A DNA stretch of 64,000 bases from Acidobacteriota bacterium. GTDB taxonomy: Bacteria; Acidobacteriota; Thermoanaerobaculia; Gp7-AA8; JAHWKK01. Shown here piece by piece: positions 42,330-51,390 of this stretch. The notes below the pieces were generated by a model that saw nothing but the letters and a program-made list of their open reading frames with translations, was not told the origin of the DNA and did not search any database. Each line of letters opens with the position of its first letter. Within the stretch, counting starts at the first letter, position 1. Location of the stretch: positions 1 to 64,000 of the forward strand of contig JAHWKK010000021.1 in assembly GCA_019347945.1 (NCBI GenBank). Direction: 5' to 3'. Both the position numbers and the translations under genes were made by a program.

Positions 42330-43373
42330 ATGAAGAGATCGGACTTCAGCTACGAGCTCCCGGCAGAGCTGATCGCCCAGACAGCCGGGGAGCGAGGGAC
42401 GTCCCGGATGCTGGTGGTACGGCCTGAAACCGGAGCGCTCGAGCATCGTTCGATTGTCGATTTCCCGTCCGAGCTCAATCCGGATGACCTCGTCGTTCTG
42501 AACGACACCCGGGTCATCCCCGCGCGCCTTTTCGCGGATCCCCTCCCCGGAATGGAGAGGCGGATCGAGATTCTCCTCGCCCGCGATCGCGGCGACGGAG
42601 TCTGGGAGGCGTTGGCGAAACCGGCCCGACGCATCGGCGAAGGTGACGTGCTTCGATTCAGCGCAGACCTGACTGCCCGAGTGATCACGAAGCTCGACCG
42701 GGGGCGGGTCGTCGTCGCATTCGAAAAGACCGCGGAAGAGCTACTCTCCCTTATCGAGACCGTCGGCCGCGCCCCGCTCCCCCCATACATCCGGCGCGAC
42801 GCGACCGACGCCGACCGCGAGCGCTACCAGACCGTCTACGCCTCCGCACCGGGTGCCGTCGCCGCCCCGACCGCGGGTCTTCATTTCACCGACGACATTC
42901 TCGCCGCAATTCGTAAGCGGGGCATCCCGATCGAACGCGTCACCCTCCACGTCGGCCTCGGGACCTTCCGCCCGGTCGAAGCCGAGAATATTCAGGATCA
43001 CGTCATGGATGTCGAGCGCTTCGAGATCCCGGAATCGACTGCGGAGGCCGTGCGGCGGGCGAAGGCTGCCGGAGGACGGGTCGTCGCGATCGGAACCACA
43101 ACCGTGCGCGCCCTCGAGAGCGCCGCGGACGAAGAAGGCCGGCTGAGTCCCGGCAGGAGCGAGACCGGCATTTTCATCGTTCCGGGATACTCGTTTCGAG
43201 TCGTCGACGCGCTGCTCACCAACTTCCACCTGCCGGAAAGTACGCTCCTGATGCTCGTCTCCGCGTTCGCGGGGGTCGAGACGATCCGCCACGCCTATCG
43301 GGAGGCGATCGCCCGGCGCTACCGTTTCTACAGCTACGGCGACTGCATGTTCATCGAGAGGGGCGGGAGTTAG
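42330..43373 (+). CDS. queA: S-adenosylmethionine:tRNA ribosyltransferase-isomerase
   Basis: The 347-residue enzyme transfers and isomerises the ribosyl group of SAM onto preQ1 in tRNA to give epoxyqueuosine. Family segments include FSYELPAELIAQTAGERGTSRMLV, VVLNDTRVIPARLFA, GAVAAPTAGLHFTDDIL, LHVGLGTFRPVEAENIQDHVMDVE-type sequence and TNFHLPESTLLMLVSAF. It is a stand-alone gene next to prfC (divergent). The QueD-like gene at 33227 supports a queuosine pathway in this organism. Confidence 0.95.
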   Translation: MKRSDFSYELPAELIAQTAGERGTSRMLVVRPETGALEHRSIVDFPSELNPDDLVVLNDTRVIPARLFADPLPGMERRIEILLARDRGDGVWEALAKPARRIGEGDVLRFSADLTARVITKLDRGRVVVAFEKTAEELLSLIETVGRAPLPPYIRRDATDADRERYQTVYASAPGAVAAPTAGLHFTDDILAAIRKRGIPIERVTLHVGLGTFRPVEAENIQDHVMDVERFEIPESTAEAVRRAKAAGGRVVAIGTTTVRALESAADEEGRLSPGRSETGIFIVPGYSFRVVDALLTNFHLPESTLLMLVSAFAGVETIRHAYREAIARRYRFYSYGDCMFIERGGS

Positions 43374-43410
43374 GAACTTTGCTGCGAGCTTGCGCGATGC
43401 AACGTTCGAA

Positions 43411-43439
43411 CGGGAGGGCGAGCCTCTGGCGAGCCGCGA
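43411..43439 (+). repeat. REP-like element, left arm of a 29-base perfect inverted repeat
   Basis: The GC-rich sequence begins CGGGAGGGCGAGCCTCTGGC and its exact reverse complement occurs at 43510-43538, 70 bases away. Together they could form a long hairpin or reflect paired REP/BIME units. A further related unit lies at 43573-43599. All three are in the 304-base gene-free gap after queA. Confidence 0.75.
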
Positions 43440-43509
43440 GCTGGCGGGATTGGATGGCCGACGGCAAACCTGCCCGGATGGTTGCGGGTTTCAGGTTCGG
43501 TTTCGAGGA

Positions 43510-43538
43510 TCGCGGCTCGCCAGAGGCTCGCCCTCCCG
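43510..43538 (-). repeat. REP-like element, right arm of the inverted repeat
   Basis: This is the exact reverse complement of 43411-43439 (29 of 29 bases). The 70-base spacer between the arms shows no coding potential. The arrangement is typical of head-to-head REP pairs inserted in intergenic space. Confidence 0.75.
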
Positions 43539-43572
43539 GTGATGAGACTCGATTCAGCAAGCTCGTCACGGT

Positions 43573-43599
43573 GCGGCTCAGCAGGAGCTTCGCCCTCCC
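43573..43599 (-). repeat. Related REP-like unit
   Basis: The segment gcggctcagcaggagcttcg and the following CCCTCCC share both ends (GCGGCTC and CGCCCTCCC) with the right arm at 43510-43538 but differ in the middle. It looks like a divergent copy of the same repeat in the same orientation. Confidence 0.6.
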
Positions 43600-43664
43600 C
43601 TGCGTTTCAACACGTTGTACTTGAAGGGGATTGCCCACCTGCTCCATCCGGGCCGGAATCCTGC

Positions 43665-43670
43665 TATCGT
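43665..43670 (+). promoter_or_regulatory. -10 element for the DUF1573-like gene
   Basis: TGCTATCGT is an extended -10 with TATCGT at 43665-43670, seven bases before the ATG at 43678. No ribosome-binding sequence is present, so the mRNA probably starts at the initiation codon. Confidence 0.5.
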
Positions 43671-43677
43671 GTAAATT

Positions 43678-44499
43678 ATGGAGCCCGATCCCGAAGATCG
43701 AGAGCTGGGGAGTCTTCTCAGGCGGTACGAGGAGCATCGAAACGCGCTCAGGAGGCTCTCCGCCTCCGCGCCTGACGGTCGTCTGGCACGGAGATACGAG
43801 CGCTTCATCGAGGATCTGAGTCGCACCATCGACTACCTGGTCGATCTTCAGGTCGATGACGAGACCGACGATGGCTGGGAAGCCGAGGAGGACGATTCCG
43901 ATACTATCGCCGCGCCCCCACCGGAGCAGCAGCCTCGAGCCGACGACTTCGAAACGATGAACATCAAGCGTTGGAACGAGCCGCTCGTGCACGACCGGAC
44001 CCAACCAGTCCCGGAGGAGACGCCCAGCCGGACACGCAATATCCCGATGGCGGTGATCCTCATCGCGATCGTTGCACTGATCTCCGCTCTGATCTGGTGG
44101 TCGGCGGGAGACCAGCCGGGGGAGCAGCCTGCAGTCGAGGAGTCTGAAGCGCCGGCGGTCATCGAGGAAACCCCGGAGCCCGTCCCGATGACGATCTCGC
44201 CGGCCGATTTCGATTTCGGCACCGTCCGCGAAGGCACCCGAGCCTCTCACCAATTCACCGTCACCAATGCCTCCGACGCCCCGATCGAGATCGAGTTCGA
44301 ACGATCGAGTTGCCGTTGCCTCTGGTATCAGCCGGGCTCAGCGATACCCCCCGGCGAGTCGGGCGAAGTCGCGATCACGATCGATGGTTCGAGAGTGGAA
44401 CCCGGTCCTCTGACCGAAACGGTCGTGATCCGCAACAAGCTGAATCCCGAGCTGACGGCCTCGGCCGTCGTCACGGCAGAGATCGTCGGAAGGAACTGA
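43678..44499 (+). CDS. Membrane-anchored DUF1573-like protein
   Basis: The 273-residue protein has an N-terminal cytosolic helical segment (about residues 1-60), an acidic Pro/Glu-rich linker, one membrane segment (about 123-142: MAVILIAIVALISALIWW) and a C-terminal Ig-like domain of the DUF1573 type (FDFGTVREGTRASHQFTVTN, about 185-270) facing the periplasm. The signature CxC-like SSCRCLW, normally preceded by a thiol-containing pattern in this family, is present. The role is unknown; similar domains occur in envelope and secretion-associated proteins. It is followed eight bases later by nadE. Confidence 0.78.
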   Translation: MEPDPEDRELGSLLRRYEEHRNALRRLSASAPDGRLARRYERFIEDLSRTIDYLVDLQVDDETDDGWEAEEDDSDTIAAPPPEQQPRADDFETMNIKRWNEPLVHDRTQPVPEETPSRTRNIPMAVILIAIVALISALIWWSAGDQPGEQPAVEESEAPAVIEETPEPVPMTISPADFDFGTVREGTRASHQFTVTNASDAPIEIEFERSSCRCLWYQPGSAIPPGESGEVAITIDGSRVEPGPLTETVVIRNKLNPELTASAVVTAEIVGRN

Positions 44500-44507
44500 G
44501 CTCCCGT

Positions 44508-46142
44508 TTGAAGATCTACATCGGTCAGATCAATCCGACTGTCGGTGCCATCCGATCGAACGTCGAAAAGATTCGATCAACCTACCGCGACGGTACAGCC
44601 GCCGGGGCCGATCTCGTCGTCGTGACGGAACTGGCCGTAACGGGTTATCCACCGCGGGATCTCCTCGACAAGCGTGTCTTCGTGGATGCCAGCGTCGCGG
44701 CCCGTGACGAGCTCGCGGCGTCCACCGGAAAAACCGCCCTCGTATTCGGCTGCGTCACCTGGAACGACGAGCACGACGGCAAGCCCTTCCGCAACACGGC
44801 AGTCGTCGCCAGCGAAGGAAAAGTCGTGCATGAACAGCATAAATCTCTCCTCCCGACGTACGATGTGTTCGACGAGCTTCGTTACTTCGAACCGGCGTCC
44901 TCCGTGACGACCGTGGAGATCGCAGGAAAACGAACCGGCGTCCTGATCTGTGAGGACTTCTGGTTCGACGACAAAGTGTTCGGCCGCCGTCTCTACGAGA
45001 GAAACCCGGTGCGCGAAGCGGTCGAAGCCGGAGCCGAGCTCCTGATCAATATTTCCGCGTCACCCTTCAACGCCGGAAAGAAAAGATCGAGGCGCGGGCT
45101 TTTTTCGGCCATCGCCAGGAACAACGGAATTCCGCTGCTCTACGTCAATCAGGTCGGCGGCAACGATGAGCTGCTCTTCGATGGGTCGAGTCTCGTTTTC
45201 AACGAATCCGGCGAGACGGTCTTCTGCGGGCCTTCATTCAGAGAAAGCGCCGCTCTGGTTCCGTTGGACGGTCCGCCCTGCGACTCGATCGCCTCACTGT
45301 CGCTCGAGGAAGAGATCGCCGAAGCGCTCACGATGGGACTTCGGGACTATCTCCACAAAGTCGGCTTTTCGGATGTCGTACTGGGCCTCTCCGGAGGCAT
45401 CGATTCGGCAGTTGCTGCCGCGCTCGCGGTCCGGGCGCTGGGCCCGGAGCACGTCACCGGGATCGCCATGCCTTCGCGGTTCTCTTCGCAATCGAGTATC
45501 GACGATGCCCGCTCACTCGCCGAAAACCTCGGGATTCGATTCACGATCGTTTCGATCGACGACATCTTCGAGAGCTACCTCCGGCGTTTCGAAGAGATGT
45601 TCGAGAATCCCGACTTCGGGCTGACCGAGGAGAACGTTCAGGCGAGAATACGAGGCAATCTGCTGATGGCCTGGTCCAACGAGAATGGGTCGATGGTGAT
45701 CGCGACGGGCAACAAGTCGGAGCTCGCGGTCGGCTATTGCACTCTCTATGGGGACATGTCCGGAGGCCTCTCGCTCATCGGCGACGTCTACAAGACGATG
45801 GTCTACCGGATCGCGCGGTGGCTCAACTCGGACGGCGCGGTCATCCCGGAGTCCTCGATCGTCAAGCCGCCGTCGGCCGAGCTCCGCCCTGATCAGACGG
45901 ACCAGCAATCTCTTCCCCCTTACGAGGTTCTCGATCCGATTCTGGTTCACTACATCGAAGACTGGCTCGAGGTCGACGAAATCGTCGCAAAGGGCTTCGA
46001 TCCGGCCGTCGTCGAACGGATTGTCAGAATGGTCGACGGCAACGAGTTCAAACGCCGTCAGGCTGCCCCTACACTGCGGGTATCGTCGAAGGCCTTCGGA
46101 AGCGGCCGGCAGATGCCGATCGCTCAGCGCTGGAGAGGCTGA
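44508..46142 (+). CDS. nadE: Glutamine-dependent NAD+ synthetase
   Basis: The 544-residue enzyme amidates nicotinic acid adenine dinucleotide. The N-terminal glutaminase (nitrilase) domain has the Glu-Lys-Cys triad in ELAVTGYPPRD, HKSLLPTYDVFDE and LICEDFWF. The synthetase domain has the ATP pyrophosphatase loop LGLSGGIDSAVAAALAV and MAWSNENGSMVIATGNKSELAVGYCTLYGD in part. The start is TTG at 44508 (LKIYIGQINPTVG); the frame upstream lies inside the DUF1573 gene. The 3' end overlaps the convergent gene by 19 bases. Confidence 0.94.
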   Translation: MKIYIGQINPTVGAIRSNVEKIRSTYRDGTAAGADLVVVTELAVTGYPPRDLLDKRVFVDASVAARDELAASTGKTALVFGCVTWNDEHDGKPFRNTAVVASEGKVVHEQHKSLLPTYDVFDELRYFEPASSVTTVEIAGKRTGVLICEDFWFDDKVFGRRLYERNPVREAVEAGAELLINISASPFNAGKKRSRRGLFSAIARNNGIPLLYVNQVGGNDELLFDGSSLVFNESGETVFCGPSFRESAALVPLDGPPCDSIASLSLEEEIAEALTMGLRDYLHKVGFSDVVLGLSGGIDSAVAAALAVRALGPEHVTGIAMPSRFSSQSSIDDARSLAENLGIRFTIVSIDDIFESYLRRFEEMFENPDFGLTEENVQARIRGNLLMAWSNENGSMVIATGNKSELAVGYCTLYGDMSGGLSLIGDVYKTMVYRIARWLNSDGAVIPESSIVKPPSAELRPDQTDQQSLPPYEVLDPILVHYIEDWLEVDEIVAKGFDPAVVERIVRMVDGNEFKRRQAAPTLRVSSKAFGSGRQMPIAQRWRG

Positions 46143-48616
46143 GCAGGATCACTCGGTGCTGCTTTCTCCACCAGGCGAGATTCGAGAATCGAGAGGTGCC
46201 GCAGAAAGCGCTCCCGCCTGAGCCGCTCGGCCTCAGCGATCGCTTCGGGATTCGCATCGCGAAAGGCTCGTCGCAGAGGCGTGGACTCGAGAACCAGCAT
46301 CCGGAAATTGCGATACCAGCTCAGATCGCGGCGCATCAGACGCCCACTCTCGTACTCGATCGTCGGCCGGTCGTCCCGGTGAGGCGCGACATCCCTGGTG
46401 ATTTTTTCGACCCCGAACGGATCGAGAACGAGCATACTCGCGAGCTCGGCTGAACCGTCGACGCCGATCTCACCCAGTTGCGACGCCGCCTCGCCCTTCA
46501 GCTGAGCGCCCAGCTCAGCGAGGGGTAAAGGACCCGGCGACATCTTTCCGATGACGATCGTGAACGCGTTGAGCGTGTCCGGTACGTACCAGACGGTCGT
46601 GTCCGGAAAAACCTCCCGGAACGCCGCGAGAATCTCGAGGTAATTTTTCGTCGTCATCGTATAGATCGGCAGCCACATCGAGACCACGCCGCTTTCCTCG
46701 AGCCGGTCGCGGCAGAGTCGGAAATAGTCGAGCGTGTAGAGCGAGCCGTTACCCGCAAAGCGCGGATGAATCGAGTCGGAGAGAATCACATCGAACTTCT
46801 CCGGGGTCGCAAGCACGAAGTTTCGGCCATCGTTAATGACCGTCTCGACGCGGGGATCTTCGAGAACCCCGTGATTCACACTCCTCAGATAGCGATCCGA
46901 CGACTCCAGGACTTCGGGTGAAATCTCAGCGATGACGATCTCTTCGACGGGATGTCGCGAAACGGAGTAAGCCGTGCCTCCGCTGCCGAAGCCGATGTGA
47001 AGGACTTTGCGGGGATCCTCGTGAATCATCAGAGGAAGGTGGCCCTGCAGCATCTGGGTGCCGACCAGATCGCGGGCGGTGCCCGCCACGTTGACCCCAT
47101 TCAGCTCGAGCCAGAGACCGTCGCCCACTTCCCGCAGGACCACGGTCGCGGAGGTGTCCTCGCGCATCATTCGGATCTTCGAGCGTTCGCCCTCGTAGAT
47201 GCCGGCCGTGTAGATCACCGCGTCGCGGTCGATCAAAACCCAGCCGATCGAGAGAGCGCCGGCGGCAACGATCAGCATCGTCACCAGCGCTCTCCGCGTG
47301 GAACCGGCCAATCTTCCGGACGGAATGATGAGAAAGGCGGCGAGCATCATCGAGACCACGGCCGTTGCAAAAATCCCGTTCTGTGACCCTAGAGTACGAA
47401 TCAGAAGGAAGCCCGCCGCGAGAGATCCCGCGATGCTTCCGAGCGTGTTCCAGAGATAGACCGAGCCGGTCGCCCTGCTCTCGGAATTCTTCGTGATGAG
47501 CTCATACAACAGGACCACGAGCGGAAACGTCGCGCCCATCAGAAGCGTCGGAGGGATCACCGCCGTGAGCACCCCTGCAAGAAGAACGAGAAACGTTTCC
47601 GCGTATCCGGTGGGTCTCACGATCTCAGCGAGATGGCCGAGAACATCCGACAGTTTCGTGAAGTACCAGACCTGGAAGGCGAGAACGACTCCGAGGGTCG
47701 CCTGCAGAGCCCCGAGAGCGGCGACCGGATGCGTTCTTGGCCATCGGGTTCGCGCGGCCGCACTCCCGAGGGCGATACCAATCAGAAATCCGAACAGCAT
47801 CAGCGAGAACGCGTAGACGCTGCTTCCGAGGTGAAGCACGAGGATTCGCGTCCAGAAGATCTCGTTCGAGATCGCGACCATCCCGGTCAGAAAGGCGACC
47901 AGCAGAACGGCGCGGGCACCGAGTCCGTAAGCGGAGCCGATCTCTTCCTGCAGGGTCGCGGTCTCCTCCGCTCCGCGGGACGACGATCGGATGCGCGCAA
48001 TCAGTACTGCGGCAACCGCCAGGACGAAGTTGGTCGCGACCGCGACGACGAGCGTTCTGACCAACCCGAGCCTCGGAATCAGAACGAAACCGCCCATTGC
48101 GACCCCTGCGGCGGCACCGAACGTATTGATCGAGTAGAGCGAAGCGATCGCGCGACCGCTGCTCTCGACTGCCTCCTCCCACCACCGGATCAGAACGGGA
48201 AGCGTCCCCCCCATCAGGATCGTGGGCGGAAGGAGAAACAGGCTCGACACGGCGATCCGCATCAGCGAGACAGCGCCGGGAGCGTCGGCCAGTGAGCTCC
48301 AGGTCGAAACATAGATCGCGTCGAGAAGCCTGAAAATCCACGGCGAGAACGCACCGATGACTCCGATGAAGGCCTCGACGACGGCATAGACGAGAAGCGG
48401 GGATCGGGACCGGAACCGCTTGCCGAAAATCCAGGCGCCGATTCCCAGTCCGCCGAGAAAGATCGCAACGAGCGTGGCCGTGGCGTAGACCGTGTTGCCG
48501 AAGACGTAGCCGAGATTTTTCAGCCAGACCGTCTGATAGAGCAGCGAGCTCGCACCGGAAAAAAAGAAAATCGCGGCCACCAGCACCCGCCGGCGCAATC
48601 GTCCCCGGTCGATCAC
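46124..48616 (-). CDS. Fused membrane / spermidine synthase-like protein
   Basis: The 830-residue protein has an N-terminal set of about 12 membrane segments (residues 10-470) and a C-terminal aminopropyltransferase-like SAM domain: VLHIGFGSGGTAYSVSRHP (motif I), VIAEISPEVLESSDRYL, VINDGRNFVLATPEKFDVILSD and MWLPIYTMTTKNYLEIL. The polyamine-specific Asp/Gln/Tyr residues are only partly recognisable, so the methyltransferase substrate is uncertain. The family of membrane-fused spermidine synthase-like proteins is often of unknown function. It overlaps selA by four bases and nadE, convergently, by 19. Confidence 0.85.
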   Translation of the reverse strand: MIDRGRLRRRVLVAAIFFFSGASSLLYQTVWLKNLGYVFGNTVYATATLVAIFLGGLGIGAWIFGKRFRSRSPLLVYAVVEAFIGVIGAFSPWIFRLLDAIYVSTWSSLADAPGAVSLMRIAVSSLFLLPPTILMGGTLPVLIRWWEEAVESSGRAIASLYSINTFGAAAGVAMGGFVLIPRLGLVRTLVVAVATNFVLAVAAVLIARIRSSSRGAEETATLQEEIGSAYGLGARAVLLVAFLTGMVAISNEIFWTRILVLHLGSSVYAFSLMLFGFLIGIALGSAAARTRWPRTHPVAALGALQATLGVVLAFQVWYFTKLSDVLGHLAEIVRPTGYAETFLVLLAGVLTAVIPPTLLMGATFPLVVLLYELITKNSESRATGSVYLWNTLGSIAGSLAAGFLLIRTLGSQNGIFATAVVSMMLAAFLIIPSGRLAGSTRRALVTMLIVAAGALSIGWVLIDRDAVIYTAGIYEGERSKIRMMREDTSATVVLREVGDGLWLELNGVNVAGTARDLVGTQMLQGHLPLMIHEDPRKVLHIGFGSGGTAYSVSRHPVEEIVIAEISPEVLESSDRYLRSVNHGVLEDPRVETVINDGRNFVLATPEKFDVILSDSIHPRFAGNGSLYTLDYFRLCRDRLEESGVVSMWLPIYTMTTKNYLEILAAFREVFPDTTVWYVPDTLNAFTIVIGKMSPGPLPLAELGAQLKGEAASQLGEIGVDGSAELASMLVLDPFGVEKITRDVAPHRDDRPTIEYESGRLMRRDLSWYRNFRMLVLESTPLRRAFRDANPEAIAEAERLRRERFLRHLSILESRLVEKAAPSDPAQPLQR

Positions 48617-50004
48617 GAAACAGCCTCTTCGCCTCTCCTGAGAGCGATTCCGAGATCGCTATCCTCTTCTTCCAGCACCGTGCGGAGATCGACGATCACC
48701 GAGCCTTCCTCAACGCGTGAGACGACGCCGAGATCGCGAAGCGTCGAAGAAACCGTGGTTTCGCGTCCAGCCTTCGCGAGACCTCTCGATTCGATCGACT
48801 CGTCAGGAGTCGTTCCTCCTCCGAGCACGGCCTTCGTCTCGATGAGCTTCCATTCCTCGAGACCCTGCCGCTCGACGATTCGCCGTCCTCTCTCTTCGAG
48901 CGCAGCGTTTTCTGCCTTCATCATCCTGTAGATCGGGATGCGCTCTTCGTGCGCCTCCCGGAGAAACTCCCGAAGGGTCAGCGTGACGATTGCAAATGTT
49001 TCTTTCCCCGGTCGGAAAGCCCTCATGAGCGGATGCCGGCGGCACCGTTCGACCAGTTCACGACTTCCGAGGATCAATCCTCCCTGGATCGCTCCGATGA
49101 GCTTGTCGGTCGAACAGGTAACGACGTCGGCCCCCATCCGCAACATCTCGCCGACCGTCTCTTCCCGGGAGAAGCCGTAACCGCTCAGATCGACCACCCG
49201 TCCGCCGCCTTCGTCGACGACCAGTGGAATATTCGACTCCCCGGCGATACCGATCAGCTCTCCAAGGCTCGGATGCTCGGTAAATCCGACAATTCGGAAA
49301 TTCGAGGCGTCAACCCGCAGCAACGCTCCTGTTTCTCCCGACACGGCGTCTCTGTAATCCGCCGCACGGGTTCGATTCGTGGTACCGACCTCGCGCAGCC
49401 GGGCTCCTCCCTGACGGATCACGTCAGGGACACGAAACGAGCCGCCGATCTCGACCAGTTCTCCTCTCGACACGACGACTTCCCGTTCGGCGGCGAGGGC
49501 CGCGAGCACCAGCGTGACCGCCGCGGCATTGTTGTTGACGAGTATCGCGGCTTCGCACCCGAACAGTTCCTCGCAGATCCGTCCGAGATGGATCTGACGC
49601 GAGCCTCGGGAGGCAGATTCGATGTCGTACTCGAGGTTCGAGTATGAGGTCACGAGCCTGGCGGCCTCCGCCCAGATGGACGGATCGATGGGGGAACGGC
49701 CGAGGTTGGTGTGGATCAGAACCCCGGTGCCGTTGATCATCGGTCGGAGGGACATCGATGCCCTCGCCGCGAGGTCGCCCGCGACCCGAGCCCGGACGAG
49801 CTCGGCATCGAAGATCTCTCCATCGCTTCTGACCCGATCGAGCGCGCGCCTGATGCCCTCCACGACTCTCGATCTTCCGAAATCCTCGACCAGCGGCTCG
49901 TACGACGAAGAGGAGATCATCTTCTCGACCGACGGGATCCCCGAGCGCGAACGTCCTTTCGATCCCCGACTCCTCCTTACTCCCCTCGATTTTTCACTGG
50001 CCAT
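48613..50004 (-). CDS. selA: L-seryl-tRNA(Sec) selenium transferase (selenocysteine synthase)
   Basis: The 463-residue PLP enzyme, exactly the E. coli length, converts seryl-tRNA(Sec) to selenocysteinyl-tRNA(Sec). Diagnostic segments are INGTGVLIHTNLGRSPI, YSNLEYDIESASRGSRQIH, NNNAAAVTLVLAALA, VDEGGGRVVDLSGYG and the PLP lysine in CSTDKLIGAIQGGLI. The start at ATG 50004 (MASEKSRGVR) is taken; longer frames enter the divergent gene's promoter area. The organism should therefore make selenoproteins; selB, selD and selC are not in the window. The 3' end overlaps the membrane methyltransferase gene by four bases. Confidence 0.93.
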   Translation of the reverse strand: MASEKSRGVRRSRGSKGRSRSGIPSVEKMISSSSYEPLVEDFGRSRVVEGIRRALDRVRSDGEIFDAELVRARVAGDLAARASMSLRPMINGTGVLIHTNLGRSPIDPSIWAEAARLVTSYSNLEYDIESASRGSRQIHLGRICEELFGCEAAILVNNNAAAVTLVLAALAAEREVVVSRGELVEIGGSFRVPDVIRQGGARLREVGTTNRTRAADYRDAVSGETGALLRVDASNFRIVGFTEHPSLGELIGIAGESNIPLVVDEGGGRVVDLSGYGFSREETVGEMLRMGADVVTCSTDKLIGAIQGGLILGSRELVERCRRHPLMRAFRPGKETFAIVTLTLREFLREAHEERIPIYRMMKAENAALEERGRRIVERQGLEEWKLIETKAVLGGGTTPDESIESRGLAKAGRETTVSSTLRDLGVVSRVEEGSVIVDLRTVLEEEDSDLGIALRRGEEAVS

Positions 50005-50064
50005 AGGCTGGTCATCGTGGCCTTCGCGCCCCGAGTCGTTCGTGTATTGTATTGCCTTGTAGAG

Positions 50065-50682
50065 ATGAGAAATCCAAAGCTCGAGATGCTGGCTCAGCTG
50101 GAGGAGAAGCTGCGCCAGCTCAAAACCCAATACGATATGTTTTTCGCCGGCTCCCGCCCCTTGCCTCCCACCGAGGACCGGAAGCGGTTCGAGACCGATC
50201 TTCGCGAGCTCGAAAAGTCGCGGATTCGCGACAATACGGTGCGGTTCCGCTTCAACAACCTGATGAATAAGTACACGATGATGCGGGAGCTGTGGGGACG
50301 CCGCCTTCGGGAAAAGGAAGAGGGTCCGGTCGACTACCGCAAGAGAGCCGCCGCCCTCAATATGGATGTCTCGGATCGACCCGATCGCTCCGCTGGCGCT
50401 CAGCGACGCGCGGAACGCGTAACTTCGACTGACGGCCGTTCGTACATCAGAGTGGAAGGCTCAGGAGATGCGGACCAGTTGCTCGAGCTTCACCGCGACC
50501 TTGCAGCGGCGAGCCGCGAAGCAGGAACACGCGAGATCACCGTGGGGCAGCTCTCAGCGATGATCGACACTCAGGTTTCCGGCCTTCGAGAGAAATACGG
50601 ATCGGCCGACATCGGATTCAGGGTCGAGGTCGTCGACGGGAAGGTCAAGCTCAAAGCCAGACCCTTGCAGGAGAAACCATGA
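50065..50682 (+). CDS. Helical protein resembling the MXAN_5187 C-terminal domain family
   Basis: The 205-residue product is helical and charged with a coiled-coil N-terminus (EMLAQLEEKLRQLKTQYDMF), the segment RIRDNTVRFRFNNLMNKYTM and a C-terminal domain with the pattern LREKYGSADIGFRVEVVDGKVKLKA. The RFRFNNL pattern recalls the MXAN_5187 C-terminal domain found in myxobacteria and Acidobacteria; function is unknown. The stop overlaps the downstream TPR lipoprotein start by four bases (ATGA). The ATG at 50065 lies 60 bases from the divergent selA start. Confidence 0.72.
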   Translation: MRNPKLEMLAQLEEKLRQLKTQYDMFFAGSRPLPPTEDRKRFETDLRELEKSRIRDNTVRFRFNNLMNKYTMMRELWGRRLREKEEGPVDYRKRAAALNMDVSDRPDRSAGAQRRAERVTSTDGRSYIRVEGSGDADQLLELHRDLAAASREAGTREITVGQLSAMIDTQVSGLREKYGSADIGFRVEVVDGKVKLKARPLQEKP

Positions 50683-51389
50683 AATCCCGAATTGCCGCCA
50701 TCGCAGTGATCGCCCTCTTCTCGGCAGGCTGCACAGCCTACCTCGCCGACCGCTTCGACGGCGATCCTTATGTGGATCCCTTCTGGGAGAAGTATCTCAA
50801 TCCTGCCGAACCCCTCGATCGACGAATCACCGACATCCTCGAGGACATTCGGTCGAATGGCCCGAACCCGGTTCTTCAAAACGAGCTCGGCGCGCTGCTG
50901 GTCGAAAAAGGTTTCCCCAAGGACGCCGAGCGCGAGTTCCGGCGAGCGCTCCGGGAAGATGACCGCTACTACCCGGCCATGTACAACCTCGCTCTTTCCC
51001 GCCAGGCTCGTGGAGACGAGGCCGGCGCTCGGCGCGCACTTCGACGAACCCTTCAGGTGAAACCGGGCCATGCCGCGGCGCACTTTCAACTCGGCCTGTC
51101 GTACGAGCAGGAAGGACTGATCGAGCCGGCTCTCGAACAATACGAGAAGGCATATCGGATCAACGAGGCGCTGCTCGATCCGGGTGTCAATCCGAGAATC
51201 CTCGACACGGAGCTGGTCGATCTGGCGCTGCTGCGAATCTATCCGGCCGAGCACGTCATCAGAAGTCTCGCGTTCGAGAAACAGCCGTACTTTCCGGAAA
51301 GAACGGAGGCTACCGAACCCGCGCCATCCGACGTGCCGGAACCGGAGGAGATCGTGACGCCAGCCCCTCCTCCGACCGATCCGCAGTAG
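50679..51389 (+). CDS. TPR-containing lipoprotein
   Basis: The 236-residue protein has a signal with lipobox LFSAGC and a mature part with about three tetratricopeptide-type helical pairs (NELGALLVEKGFPKDAEREF, AMYNLALSRQARGDEAGARR, AHFQLGLSYEQEGLIEPALE; residues about 60-165), then a Pro/Glu-rich tail. It is likely an inner- or outer-membrane-anchored periplasmic scaffold. It overlaps the upstream MXAN_5187-like gene and is convergent, two bases apart, with the polysaccharide deacetylase gene. Confidence 0.85.
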   Translation: MKSRIAAIAVIALFSAGCTAYLADRFDGDPYVDPFWEKYLNPAEPLDRRITDILEDIRSNGPNPVLQNELGALLVEKGFPKDAEREFRRALREDDRYYPAMYNLALSRQARGDEAGARRALRRTLQVKPGHAAAHFQLGLSYEQEGLIEPALEQYEKAYRINEALLDPGVNPRILDTELVDLALLRIYPAEHVIRSLAFEKQPYFPERTEATEPAPSDVPEPEEIVTPAPPPTDPQ

Positions 51390-51390
51390 A

